Source of the DNA: Bin87 sp963666865
GTDB taxonomy: Bacteria > Chloroflexota > Dehalococcoidia > Lucifugimonadales > UBA3495
Assembly: GCA_963666865.1 (NCBI GenBank)
Contig: OY763072.1
Location: 1,798,001-1,862,000, forward strand
DNA length: 64,000 nt
Direction of reading: 5' to 3'
This document shows, in pieces, positions 25,221-33,575 of the stretch. The notes below the pieces were generated by a model. It worked only from the letters and a program-made list of their open reading frames with translations, was not told the DNA's origin and made no database searches. The position numbers and the translations under genes are program-made. Each line of letters begins with the position of its first letter. Within the stretch, counting starts at the first letter, position 1.

Positions 25221-26291
25221 ATGGCCGAATTCAACCTGGCCGTCATTGCCGGCGACGGCATCGGGCCGGAGGTTATCTCCGAAGGACGCAAAGTGCTGGA
25301 CGCAGTGGCCGCAGATACCGACGGCCTCTTCTTTCGCACCACCGAGTTTCCCTGGGGCAGCGACTATTACCGCGAAACCGGCTTGATGATGCCTGAAGAC
25401 GGTTTGGAACGCCTCTCCGACTACGACACTGTGCTCTTTGGCGCCGTAGGCGACCCCGACATCCCCGACCACGTTACCTTGCAGGGTCTGCTGCTGCCCA
25501 TGCGCCGCGCTTTCGACCAGGCCATATGCGTCCGCCCCGCCGTGCTGTTTCCCGGCGTGGCGTCCCCCATCGCCGGCAAGCATCCCGGCGACGTCGATAT
25601 GGTCATCTTCCGCGAAAACACCGAGGGCGAATACGCGCCCGTGGGCGGCCGGCTTTACGCCGGCACTCCCTACGAAACCGTCATCCAGAGCGGCGTCTTC
25701 ACCCGGCGGGGTACCGAACGCATCATCCGCGCCGCCTTCGAGCACTGCGTCCGGCGCAGCGGCAAGAACAAGGTCACTTCGGTAACCAAGTCCAACGCCC
25801 AGGCCTTCAGCATGGTGTTCTGGGACGAGGTGTTCGAGGAAGTCGCCGCCGACTATCCCCAGGTGCAGACCGAATCCCTGCTGGTGGACCGGGCCGCCAT
25901 GGACCTGGTGCGCTGGCCTGAGGACTTCGACGTCATCGTCGCCTCCAATCTCTTCGCCGATATCCTCTCCGACATCGCCGCCGTGGTGACGGGCAGCATG
26001 GGCTTGGCCCCCAGCGCTAACATCAACCCGGAGCGGCGTTTCCCGTCAATGTTCGAGCCGGTGCACGGCGCCGCTTTCGACATCACCGGCAAAAACCTAG
26101 CCAACCCGTTGGCCACTATTTTCGCCGTTGCCATGATGCTGGAACACCTGGGCGAAACCGACGCCGCCCAACGCGTCAACACCGCCGCCCTGCGGGTACT
26201 CAACGAACGCAGTGTGCTCACCGGCGACTTGGGCGGCAACGCCAGCACGCAGGAAGTGGGCGATGAGGTGGTGCGGATATTGAATGCCTGA
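25221..26291 (+). CDS. Isocitrate/isopropylmalate dehydrogenase family protein (tartrate/D-malate dehydrogenase-like)
   Basis: The 356-residue product is a beta-decarboxylating dehydrogenase with IAGDGIGPEV at residues about 8-17, FRENTEGEYAPVGGR, and NLFADILSDIAAVVTGSMGLAPSANINPE carrying the metal-binding Asp residues (quoted here only in overview). The segment GSDYYRETGLMMPEDGLERL resembles tartrate/D-malate dehydrogenases rather than LeuB. Expected reaction is NAD-dependent oxidative decarboxylation of D-malate or tartrate. Other candidates are isocitrate or homoisocitrate. ATG 25221 follows AAAGGGG. Confidence 0.88.
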   Translation: MAEFNLAVIAGDGIGPEVISEGRKVLDAVAADTDGLFFRTTEFPWGSDYYRETGLMMPEDGLERLSDYDTVLFGAVGDPDIPDHVTLQGLLLPMRRAFDQAICVRPAVLFPGVASPIAGKHPGDVDMVIFRENTEGEYAPVGGRLYAGTPYETVIQSGVFTRRGTERIIRAAFEHCVRRSGKNKVTSVTKSNAQAFSMVFWDEVFEEVAADYPQVQTESLLVDRAAMDLVRWPEDFDVIVASNLFADILSDIAAVVTGSMGLAPSANINPERRFPSMFEPVHGAAFDITGKNLANPLATIFAVAMMLEHLGETDAAQRVNTAALRVLNERSVLTGDLGGNASTQEVGDEVVRILNA

Positions 26292-26399
26292 GCTGGCTAC
26301 GATCCTGCCTCACCACTGGACCGGGTAGTTCCGTTTGCCCGAAACACACCTGTCGTGCTAACCTGCGTCCGGTCAAACTGTCAGCCGTTGGAAGGAAAG

Positions 26400-26729
26400 A
26401 TGATCACTTTCAATTGCACCATTCAGGAGGGAATGATACCTCCCGACCTTCGTCCCACCTTGGCGTCGGAACTGGCGCGTATCAGCACGTGTTTCGTGGG
26501 AGGCAACCCCGACGACGTGTCGGTCAACTGGATCGAGATACCCCACGGCTTTGGCTTCCGTGGTGGAGAAATCTCAACCACGTCCGCCGTGAGGGGCGAG
26601 ATTCCGCCCGGCTTACAGCAGGAAACCAGGGTAGAGTTGATGCAAGCGATCCAGGATATGTGGATGGACCACACCGGCTGCACCACCGACGAACTGGTGG
26701 TATCGGCCCGTGACCGCCGGCCAAACTGA
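26400..26729 (+). CDS. Tautomerase-superfamily-like protein lacking the catalytic proline
   Basis: The 109-residue product shares length and strand pattern with the next gene's tautomerase, for example VSVNWIEIPHGFGFRGGEIS aligned with VSVTFIETP. It starts MITF, so the N-terminal Pro required for tautomerase chemistry is replaced by Ile. The His at position 28 and the Arg pair are also not evident. GGAAGGAAAG just before the ATG fixes the start. It may be a non-catalytic partner subunit or a binding protein. Confidence 0.7.
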   Translation: MITFNCTIQEGMIPPDLRPTLASELARISTCFVGGNPDDVSVNWIEIPHGFGFRGGEISTTSAVRGEIPPGLQQETRVELMQAIQDMWMDHTGCTTDELVVSARDRRPN

Positions 26730-26739
26730 CTGAACCACC

Positions 26740-26787
26740 GTCATTCCCGCCCCCTTCCGTCATTCCCGCGAAAGCGGGAATCCAGAA
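26740..26787. repeat. GTCATTCC-type repeat, half copy plus full hairpin
   Basis: A truncated unit (GTCATTCCCGC at 26740-26750) is followed by a complete hairpin GTCATTCCCGCGAAAGCGGG beginning at 26759. It lies between the two tautomerase genes and is the GC-variant of the family seen at 9253. Confidence 0.75.
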
Positions 26788-26809
26788 CTCAAACTATCAG
26801 GAGAAAACC

Positions 26810-27208
26810 ATGCCACATTATCGCTGCATTATCCCCCAAGACGCCCTGACTTTCGACCAGCGTCAGGAAATCGCCCTTGCTTTCACCGACATCCATTGCG
26901 GCTCCACGGGTGCGCCCCGTAACTTCGTGTCCGTCACGTTCATCGAAACTCCCGTAGGCGAGCAGCCCGAGTTGGGCGACGGATACTATCTGGACGGAGG
27001 CAACCGGGCCGGCCGGTCTGAGGAAGTGAAGCAACAGCTCCTCGCGGACCTTACCCATGCCTTCGCGGACGTCGCCAACGTGTCGCCCGATATAATCGAT
27101 GGGCGCATCACCGAGAACCCGGCTTCCTGGACTATGGAAGGCGGCTTCGTACTGCCGGAACCGGGCCAGGAAGGGCCGGAATGGTACGCCGCGGCGGCCG
27201 CTGACTGA
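26810..27208 (+). CDS. Tautomerase family protein, cis-CaaD-like
   Basis: The 132-residue product fits the cis-3-chloroacrylic acid dehalogenase-like branch of the tautomerase superfamily. Met is followed by Pro (the catalytic Pro1 after Met removal). His29 in FTDIHCG and the Arg pair in GGNRAGRSEE are at the positions of cis-CaaD His28, Arg70 and Arg73, and Glu110 in WTMEGGFVLP fits Glu114. The natural substrate is unknown; chloroacrylate hydration is only one possibility. A ribosome-binding site AGGAG precedes the ATG. Confidence 0.85.
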   Translation: MPHYRCIIPQDALTFDQRQEIALAFTDIHCGSTGAPRNFVSVTFIETPVGEQPELGDGYYLDGGNRAGRSEEVKQQLLADLTHAFADVANVSPDIIDGRITENPASWTMEGGFVLPEPGQEGPEWYAAAAAD

Positions 27209-27234
27209 CGCCGCCGCCAAGTTGCAAGCAAACG

Positions 27235-27263
27235 GTAGGGGCAGGTTTCAAACCTGCCCCTAC
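27235..27263. repeat. 29-bp palindromic repeat, CAGGTTTCAAACCTG-core variant
   Basis: It shares the outer GTAGGGGC and GCCCCTAC with the main palindrome but has the core AGGTTTCAAACCT. It lies in the gap between the tautomerase gene and the DUF3179 gene. The other copy of this variant is at 55882-55910. Confidence 0.88.
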
Positions 27264-27349
27264 GCACACCGGACTACGAAACTTTTTGCGACGTTGCAGC
27301 GTACTACCTAATGACATAACTCGCGACAGCGCGTATCACAGGTGTTCCG

Positions 27350-28873
27350 TTGCAGAAAGTTGTTCTGATTATCCTGCCGCTGGTGACCCTGCTCGCCCTG
27401 GCCTGCACCGGCGTCCCCCCGCCGGCCGACGATGCCCCGATGCTGACGGAACCACCGCCGGCTACTGCGTCTGTCGCGATGGAAACCACCGCCGTTGCCG
27501 AACAGTCGTCGGTTGTGGGAACCCCGGCGCCTTACGACCCAAACCGCACGATGTACCGCATCTGGCACGGTCTGGGTCATCCCCGGGAAACCACACTGAG
27601 CGCCCTGGCCGACGCCGAAAAGTACGATGACAAATCCCAGGTGGTGGTCATCCTGGAGGCTCTGAAGTTCTTCGGCCTGGACGCCGCACGCGGCGGCGTG
27701 GAAACCCTTACTGCTCTCACCGGCCAAACCTTTGACTTCGACCGCCGCCGCTGGCGGGAGTGGATCGGCCCCCGGATGGAGGAATACGCCCCGCCGTCCG
27801 ACTATCCTCGTTGGAAAGTGGACTCCTTGGCGGTCATCGACCCGGCCATCGGGGCCATACTAGAACCGGGCATCACCCGTTCCCGCGTTGACCTCACCGA
27901 AGTCGTCTGGGGTGGCGTGGCATTGGACGGCATCCCGCCCCTGGAGCAGCCGCCCTACATCCTGGCGGAGCAGGCTACCTGGCTCTGGCCGGATGACCGG
28001 GTGTTCGGCGTGTCGATCAACGGAGAGCATCGCGCCTACCCCCTGCGCGTCATGAACGCCCACGAACTCGCCAACGATGTGCTGGGCGGCGAACCGATTT
28101 CGCTGGTCTATTGAACCCTCTGCGGCACCGGGATCGTGTATTCCGGCATCGTCAACGGAGAACCCACCACCTTCGGCACCTCCGGTATGCTCTACCGCAG
28201 CAACAAGGTGATGTACGACCGGGCGACCCGCTCCCTCTGGAACCAGTTCATCGGCGAGCCGATCATAGGCCCCCTCGCCGACTCGGGAATTCGCCAACCC
28301 TTCTTCCCTTCGGTGGTGACAACTTGGGAGGAGTGGTTGACCGAGCATCCCGACACTACCGTGCTGTCCCGCGAAACCGGCGTCTATCCCGCTGAATTCT
28401 ACGTGCCGGAGAACGACCCTCGGGCGATCTATTACCGCTACTTCACGTCCGATGAGGTGATGTTCCCGGTCTGGAAGCGTGATCCGACATTTGAGCCGAA
28501 AGATGTTGTCGTGGGACTGTCCGTCGGCGGCGACGCCAAAGCCTACGGCGTGCGCGACCTGCGGGAAGCCCGGCTGGTCAACGACGATGTGGGCGGCCGG
28601 GACGTGGTCATCGTGGCCTCACCGACGTCCAGGGCCGGCCGCATCTACGAAAGCCGGGGCATTCCCTTCGCCCTCCCTGACGCCGGGGGACACGACGCGC
28701 CGCCCGACACCCTCGTGGACGCCGGCGGAACCACGTGGCAGGTTACCGAAGAGGCCCTGGTTAGCGAAGCTGACCCGTCGCAACGCCTTTCCCGCATCCC
28801 CAGCCGGACCAGTTTTTGGTTCGGTTGGTATCAGTATCATCCTGATACGGAGATCTATCGCCCTGAGGAATAG
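27350..28873 (+). CDS. DUF3179 domain lipoprotein with in-frame UGA (candidate selenoprotein)
   Basis: The frame reads 507 residues if one TGA (28112-28114, codon 255) is decoded. The N-terminus VVLIILPLVTLLALACTG has a lipobox with Cys19, so the protein should be an extracytoplasmic lipoprotein. The DUF3179 hallmark, usually Y-C-x-x-C-G-T, here reads VY-UGA-TLCGTG, so the UGA stands exactly where the first Cys belongs. The frame continues without any shift through MYDRATRSLWNQFIGEPI, WEEWLTEHPDT and the C-terminal SRTSFWFGWYQYHP, all typical of the family. A hairpin of SECIS shape follows the UGA. I therefore annotate one gene rather than two. The start is a TTG at 27350 with AGG upstream. 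The alternative is a nonsense mutation or sequence error at that base. Confidence 0.8.
28122..28152 (+). promoter_or_regulatory. Candidate bacterial SECIS hairpin
   Basis: Downstream of the UGA, CCGGGAU (28128-28134) pairs with AUUCCGG (28140-28146) to give a 7-bp stem with a 5-base loop CGUGU. A lower helix (28122-28125 with 28149-28152) extends it after a 2x2 internal loop. The loop begins 20 bases after the UGA, and its second base is G, as expected for bacterial SECIS elements recognised by SelB. Confidence 0.6.
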
Positions 28874-28887
28874 CGCGGCAGCGGCTC

Positions 28888-30477
28888 TCAGCGAACCGTC
28901 CCCAGGACTATGTGTCGTTCCCCCTCCGGAGACGGTTCTGCAAAATCTGAACGGAAGTGCGCTCCCCGGCTTTCTCGGCGCAGCAGGGCGGCCTCGGTTA
29001 TCAAGCGCGCCACGACCAGCATATTGCGCAATTCGTAATCTCCGGGAGTTTCGGGTGGTGGCATCGTCCGCTGCCATAAATTCAGTATGCGGGCCGAGAG
29101 CAGCAGACGGGTCCCGTTTCGCTCCATCCCCACGTTGCGCCACATCAATTCTTGCAGGTTAATCCGCCCTCGTTCCGGCACCGTGGCGCACACCATTGCC
29201 CGGTCAGTCAAGCCCACCCGCAGTATAGTTTCGCTTTGCTCCCGGCACAATTGATCGTATGCCGGCGCGTTTCCGACTGTCGCTCTCACCATGCGTCGTG
29301 AAAACACCAGGGTATCCAGCAGGGAATTGCTGGCTAACCGGTTGGCGCCATGCACTCCCGCGCACGCCACTTCTCCGCAGGCGAAAAGTCCTTTGATGTT
29401 GGTGCGCCCCCAAGTGTCAATCTTCACCCCGCCCATCATGTAATGGGCCGCCGGCGCCACCGGAATCGGTTCTCGGGTAATATCCAACCCGTAGCGGCGC
29501 AATTCGGCATAGATGGTAGGAAAACGGTTGGCAACAATCGACCCTGGCAGGTGCGATATATCCAGAACGGCCGGCTGCCCATCGGCTTTTTCCATCTCCG
29601 CGGCGATGGCGCGGGAGACCACGTCTCGGTGAGCCAGGTCGGCCATGGGGTGGTAATCAGCCATGAATGGATGGCCGGTCGCGTTACGCAGAACCGCGCC
29701 CTCGCCGCGCATCGCTTCGGACAACAGGAAGGTGGGCGCGTCATCCAGCCAAAGCGCGGTCGGATGGAACTGGTAGAACTCCATATCCATAACATCCGCC
29801 CCGGCCAGGTACGCCAGCGCGACTCCATCGCCCGTAGCCACTCTGGGGTTGGTCGTGTACCGGTACAACTGTCCCGCTCCGCCGGAGCAGACCACCACTA
29901 CCGGGCTGCGAAACGTCAGCACGCGGTTCTGCCCTGGATCTTGGCCGTCGGTCAACGCCTCTACGCCCGTAACGACGCCTTCTTCAACGCAGAGGCGCGT
30001 TACGTGGGTGTAGTCCGCCACCGTGATCCGATGATCAGAACGTACCCGGTCTGCCAGCGTATCCTCGATATGCCGGCCCGTGGCGTCACCGCCGGCGTGG
30101 AGAATCCGAGGGACGCTGTGCGCCCCTTCTCGGCCGAGGGCTATCTGCCCGTGAATTGTGTCGAACGGTACTCCCCACCGGATCAAGTCGGCGATGCTTT
30201 CCGGGCCTTGCCCGGTCAGCACTGCGACCGCCTCCGGATCGCATAGACCGGCGCCGGCCTCCAGGGTATCCCTTTCATGCAGTGTGGCTGAATCGCCGGG
30301 CCCGACGGCGGCGGCAATGCCACCCTGAGCGTGGCGACTGTTGCAGTCGTCCACGCGCCCTTTGGTGACTACCAGCACCCTGCCGCGCTCGGCTGCCAGC
30401 AGGGCAGCATTTAACCCGGCAATGCCGCTGCCGACGATGATGTAGTCGTAATCGAAACCGTTGCTCAAGACCGTCAT
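28888..30477 (-). CDS. nadB: L-aspartate oxidase
   Basis: The 529-residue product is NadB, the FAD enzyme that oxidises L-aspartate to iminoaspartate for NadA. It has IIVGSGIAGLNAALLAAERG near the N-terminus, SRHAQGGIAAAVG, the active-site FHPTAL, and HYMMGGVKIDTWGRTNIKGLFACGE near the FAD-closing region (parts quoted). The ATG at 30477 is preferred; a TTG at 30507 is in frame upstream. The bases around the ATG resemble the GTCATTCCGGCG repeat. The gene converges with the DUF3179 gene, 14 bases away. Confidence 0.94.
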   Translation of the reverse strand: MTVLSNGFDYDYIIVGSGIAGLNAALLAAERGRVLVVTKGRVDDCNSRHAQGGIAAAVGPGDSATLHERDTLEAGAGLCDPEAVAVLTGQGPESIADLIRWGVPFDTIHGQIALGREGAHSVPRILHAGGDATGRHIEDTLADRVRSDHRITVADYTHVTRLCVEEGVVTGVEALTDGQDPGQNRVLTFRSPVVVVCSGGAGQLYRYTTNPRVATGDGVALAYLAGADVMDMEFYQFHPTALWLDDAPTFLLSEAMRGEGAVLRNATGHPFMADYHPMADLAHRDVVSRAIAAEMEKADGQPAVLDISHLPGSIVANRFPTIYAELRRYGLDITREPIPVAPAAHYMMGGVKIDTWGRTNIKGLFACGEVACAGVHGANRLASNSLLDTLVFSRRMVRATVGNAPAYDQLCREQSETILRVGLTDRAMVCATVPERGRINLQELMWRNVGMERNGTRLLLSARILNLWQRTMPPPETPGDYELRNMLVVARLITEAALLRRESRGAHFRSDFAEPSPEGERHIVLGTVR

Positions 30478-30537
30478 TCCGGCGCAAGGACAGCCAGCCC
30501 ACGTCAAGCACGGGGCCGGATCCAGCGGCAGATCAAA

Positions 30538-31029
30538 CTATGCGGTGGTGGTATCGGGGTTATCGCCGTTGGTCGGTGGCTGCCGGGTAGCCGTCATCAA
30601 AGTAGCCGCCCGTTCCAAAGCCACGCGGTGGATTTCGGACGCAGCCATCAAGCCCTCAATTCCCTGCCGCATTGGTTCACGGGATGATTGAACGGCAGCC
30701 GAAACCTGCTCATGCAAACTTTCCACCCGTAGCATGATAGCGCTGGCCTTCTGACGGAGACCATCGGCCTGAGCGATGCTTTCAGCATCCTCTTGACGGG
30801 CAAGGGGACGCGCCTGCTCCCGTAAGGCCCAAGCTTGTTCAGAAAGTTCCCGGGCCCGGCGCAATGAATCGGGGATGTTAGCCGTCAACTCAATGGCCCG
30901 GTCAATGTGCTGCAGTGCGAGGAAGCCTCTTTCGTTGGCCAGCCGGATACCTCGGCTGGCCTCCATCAGCGCGGCGGCCAGGGACTGGTAAATGTCCGGT
31001 TCGTCCGGCGGTGGCACGGGCGTAGTCAT
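30538..31029 (-). CDS. Hypothetical helical protein
   Basis: The 163-residue product is Ala-, Glu- and Arg-rich and almost entirely alpha-helical. Heptad-like runs at residues about 40-130 suggest a coiled coil, and the C-terminus is a Pro/Asn/Thr-rich tail. No transmembrane segment, signal peptide or known motif is visible. GGAAAG precedes the ATG at 31029. It lies 60 bases from nadB on the same strand. I do not recognise the family. Confidence 0.65.
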   Translation of the reverse strand: MTTPVPPPDEPDIYQSLAAALMEASRGIRLANERGFLALQHIDRAIELTANIPDSLRRARELSEQAWALREQARPLARQEDAESIAQADGLRQKASAIMLRVESLHEQVSAAVQSSREPMRQGIEGLMAASEIHRVALERAATLMTATRQPPTNGDNPDTTTA

Positions 31030-31047
31030 GCCATCTTTCCATACCCC

Positions 31048-31075
31048 GTAGGGGCGAATAATCATTCGCCCCTAC
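31048..31075. repeat. 28-bp palindromic repeat, copy 5 (intergenic)
   Basis: Perfect arms surround the centre AATC. It lies between the VOC gene and the hypothetical helical protein gene, 19 bases upstream of the latter's ATG. Confidence 0.92.
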
Positions 31076-31103
31076 ATCGCCTGGTGGATTCCTGTTCAGT
31101 CAG

Positions 31104-31592
31104 TTAGTCGTCGTCGCCAACCGCCGCCGGCTCTTCGATGGGATCAAGCTGCCACGGGAAGTTCCCTTCAAACAGGAAGCCGTCCTTGTTTCCCCATTCC
31201 GATTCCGGCGACTCGTAGTACACTTCGATCTCATTGTCGTCGGGATCATAGATATAGACGCCCATTGAAATGCCGTGGTCGCCCAAGCGCTTGATGCGGA
31301 CACCATGATCCTTGCACCGCTGGTACAACTCCTTCAGATCGCGGAAAGAGTTCATCTGCCAGGCCATGTGCGCCATGCCCACCCGTCGGTCTTCAGGGCC
31401 GGGGGCGTCCATGCCCAGGGGGATCAAGGCCAGTTCGTGGGACATCGTGGTATCGGCCGAGAGGAAAGTCATTCCGCCAGGACGGCCCGTCATCACGGTG
31501 AGTCCCAAGACGTTGGTGTAAAAATCGACGCTGCGATCCAGGTCGCGGACCTTGATGACCAGATGGCCCAACTGCTTCGGGGTGTAAGCCAT
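31104..31592 (-). CDS. VOC family (glyoxalase/extradiol dioxygenase-like) protein
   Basis: The 162-residue product is a two-module vicinal oxygen chelate protein. Metal-ligand candidates are the His in LGHLVIKVRDL at residue 9, the His in MAHMAWQM, and the Glu in PDDNEIEVYYE near the C-terminus. This resembles catechol 2,3-dioxygenase-type single-domain proteins. GGAGG seven bases before the ATG fixes the start and rules out the longer frame to 31664. Substrate is unknown. Confidence 0.9.
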   Translation of the reverse strand: MAYTPKQLGHLVIKVRDLDRSVDFYTNVLGLTVMTGRPGGMTFLSADTTMSHELALIPLGMDAPGPEDRRVGMAHMAWQMNSFRDLKELYQRCKDHGVRIKRLGDHGISMGVYIYDPDDNEIEVYYESPESEWGNKDGFLFEGNFPWQLDPIEEPAAVGDDD

Positions 31593-31768
31593 AGGTTGCC
31601 TCCTTATCGGTTGGTTGAGATTGGCGTTAGGCGCATTATATCGCACATCTACTAAGGTGTGCATCGCGCCAATTTATGGTAAAACCACCTTTGTAATCTG
31701 GCGGCCCCTAGTCCACTTGGCCTAGTATAATACTGTTGCCGCCGTAACCGGATAATCATCCGCCGCTC

Positions 31769-33478
31769 ATGGAAATGACAGGACAAAACACCGCCGCCTA
31801 TGCCGCCGCACCGTCGGCTTGCGACGGCCTGTCGCCCGCAAGTAACGGAGCCGGCGACCCGACTCTGGTGTTCAAGCAGGCCGATGAGCCCTGGGAGTTT
31901 GAAGAAATTTTCCAGTTGAATTACGCTTCCTTTGTCGAGGAGGTGCCTCAGCACCCGTCCAACGATGACCGAGTATTGGTTGATCGTTTCCACGCCGAGA
32001 ACACCTACTTCATATGTCGCCGGGAGCAGGAACTGGTGGGCATGATATGCGTCCGCGACCGGCGACCTTTCTCCCTCGATGAAAAACTCGGCCGGTTGGA
32101 ATCGTATCTGCCCCAGGCGGAGGGTGCGCGGGTTTGCGAGGTGCGCCTGCTGACGGTTCGCCCCGATATGCGCCGGACACGAGTGCTGACCGGCCTGCTC
32201 ACCATGATGGCCCGTTACTGCCAGGATGGCGGTTATGATTACGTCGTGATGTCCGGTCGGGTATCTCAGCAGCCCCTGTATCGGCACATTGGGTTCATCC
32301 CCTTCGGCCCCGTGGTGGGCGATGACGATGCTCCTTATCAACCCATGTACCGTCCGGTCGGCAACGTGGGCGCTGAGTTTGCCGGCCTGTTTCATGACGG
32401 AGTCGCCGCTCCTCACAGTGAGCCGGTGATCCTGACCCCCGGTCCCGTCGCCATGCCCGCCGCCGTAGTGCAAGCGTTCCAGCGGCCGCCCCTTTCCCAC
32501 CGCTCGCCGGAGTTCGGCCGGCTGATGCAAAGCGTCCGTCAGCGCCTGCGTGCTCTCACAGGAGCCAGCTACTGCACCGTCGCAGTCGGCTCCGGCACCC
32601 TGGCCAACGACGTGGTGGCGGCCCAGCTGTCGCGGCTGGACCGGCCCGGCGTGATCGTAACGGCAGGAGAGTTCGGCGAGCGGCTTATTGACCATGCCAA
32701 TCGCATGGGCCTCCGCTACACTGCCGTGCGCCATGAATGGGGGGCGCCACTCCAGTATGACCGGATTGAGCGGACTTTAGCGGAACGGGCGGGCGGCTGG
32801 CTGTGGACGGTCCATTGCGAAACTTCCACAGGGGCGTTGACCGACCTGCCCCGCCTCAAATCACTGTGCCGGAATCACGACGCCCGCCTGTCCCTGGACT
32901 GCATCAGCAGCATCGCGGCAACGCCCGTTGACCTGCGAGGCGTGTGGTTGGCCAGCGGAGCCAGCGGCAAAGGTTTGGCAGCCTATCCCGGCCTGGGCCT
33001 GGTATTCTGCCAGGAACGGCCCGCGCCTGACTCCACCTTGCCCCGCTATCTGGACCTGGGCCTCTACTGCGCCGGCGAGGCCAGCGGGGCGGTGCCTTTC
33101 ACGCTGTCGTCCAACCTGTTGTCCGCTTTGAACGCCGGACTGGAGCGGCAGAGTCAGGCTCTGTTAAACCAGATTGACGAAGATGGCCGCTGGGTGCGCC
33201 GGCAGCTGCGCGCTCTGGGGCTGACACTGGTGGCCGCGGAGTCGGAAAGCATCGGAGCCGTAACCACCATAGCGTTTCCCAGTGACGAGATCGACTCGGA
33301 GGAAATGGGGCGCGCCCTAGAAGCCCACGGTTTCTACACGTCTTACGCCAGCGGTTACCTGCGCGAGCGCAACTGGCTCCAAATCTGCCTCATGGGAGAG
33401 GTAAGCCGCCCACAGTTGGAACGTCTCATCCCCGTCCTGGCCGCTCAAATGGACGCGCTGACCAGAATTCACGGCTAG
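31769..33478 (+). CDS. Fusion: N-terminal GNAT-like acyltransferase and C-terminal class V aminotransferase
   Basis: Residues about 30-200 look like a GNAT/autoinducer-synthase-type acyltransferase: CRREQELVGMICVRDRRPFS, then CEVRLLTVRPDMRRTRVLTGLL and a C-terminal PLYRHIGFIPFG. Residues about 215-569 are a class V PLP aminotransferase beginning ILTPGPVAMPAAVV and SHRSPEFGRLM, with SGKGLAAYPG holding Lys401 for the Schiff base. The C-terminal half resembles phosphonopyruvate or alanine-glyoxylate transaminases. A TATAAT at 31726-31731 could be its -10. The substrate pair is unknown. Confidence 0.85.
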   Translation: MEMTGQNTAAYAAAPSACDGLSPASNGAGDPTLVFKQADEPWEFEEIFQLNYASFVEEVPQHPSNDDRVLVDRFHAENTYFICRREQELVGMICVRDRRPFSLDEKLGRLESYLPQAEGARVCEVRLLTVRPDMRRTRVLTGLLTMMARYCQDGGYDYVVMSGRVSQQPLYRHIGFIPFGPVVGDDDAPYQPMYRPVGNVGAEFAGLFHDGVAAPHSEPVILTPGPVAMPAAVVQAFQRPPLSHRSPEFGRLMQSVRQRLRALTGASYCTVAVGSGTLANDVVAAQLSRLDRPGVIVTAGEFGERLIDHANRMGLRYTAVRHEWGAPLQYDRIERTLAERAGGWLWTVHCETSTGALTDLPRLKSLCRNHDARLSLDCISSIAATPVDLRGVWLASGASGKGLAAYPGLGLVFCQERPAPDSTLPRYLDLGLYCAGEASGAVPFTLSSNLLSALNAGLERQSQALLNQIDEDGRWVRRQLRALGLTLVAAESESIGAVTTIAFPSDEIDSEEMGRALEAHGFYTSYASGYLRERNWLQICLMGEVSRPQLERLIPVLAAQMDALTRIHG

Positions 33479-33518
33479 CGCCGGCCCTAACGCTGACCAC
33501 TGCGAAAGCCCACAATGC

Positions 33519-33546
33519 GTAGGGGCGAATAACCATTCGCCCCTAC
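33519..33546. repeat. 28-bp palindromic repeat, copy 6 (intergenic)
   Basis: Perfect arms surround the centre AACC. It lies between the convergent fusion gene and aconitase gene. Confidence 0.92.
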
Positions 33547-33575
33547 AATAACCGTGTCGCGCTGGCGCGCGAGGG

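Noticed and set aside
28136..28873. Separate downstream gene starting after the DUF3179 UGA
   Set aside because: It lies in the same frame as the upstream part, has no ribosome-binding site and would begin inside the conserved domain.
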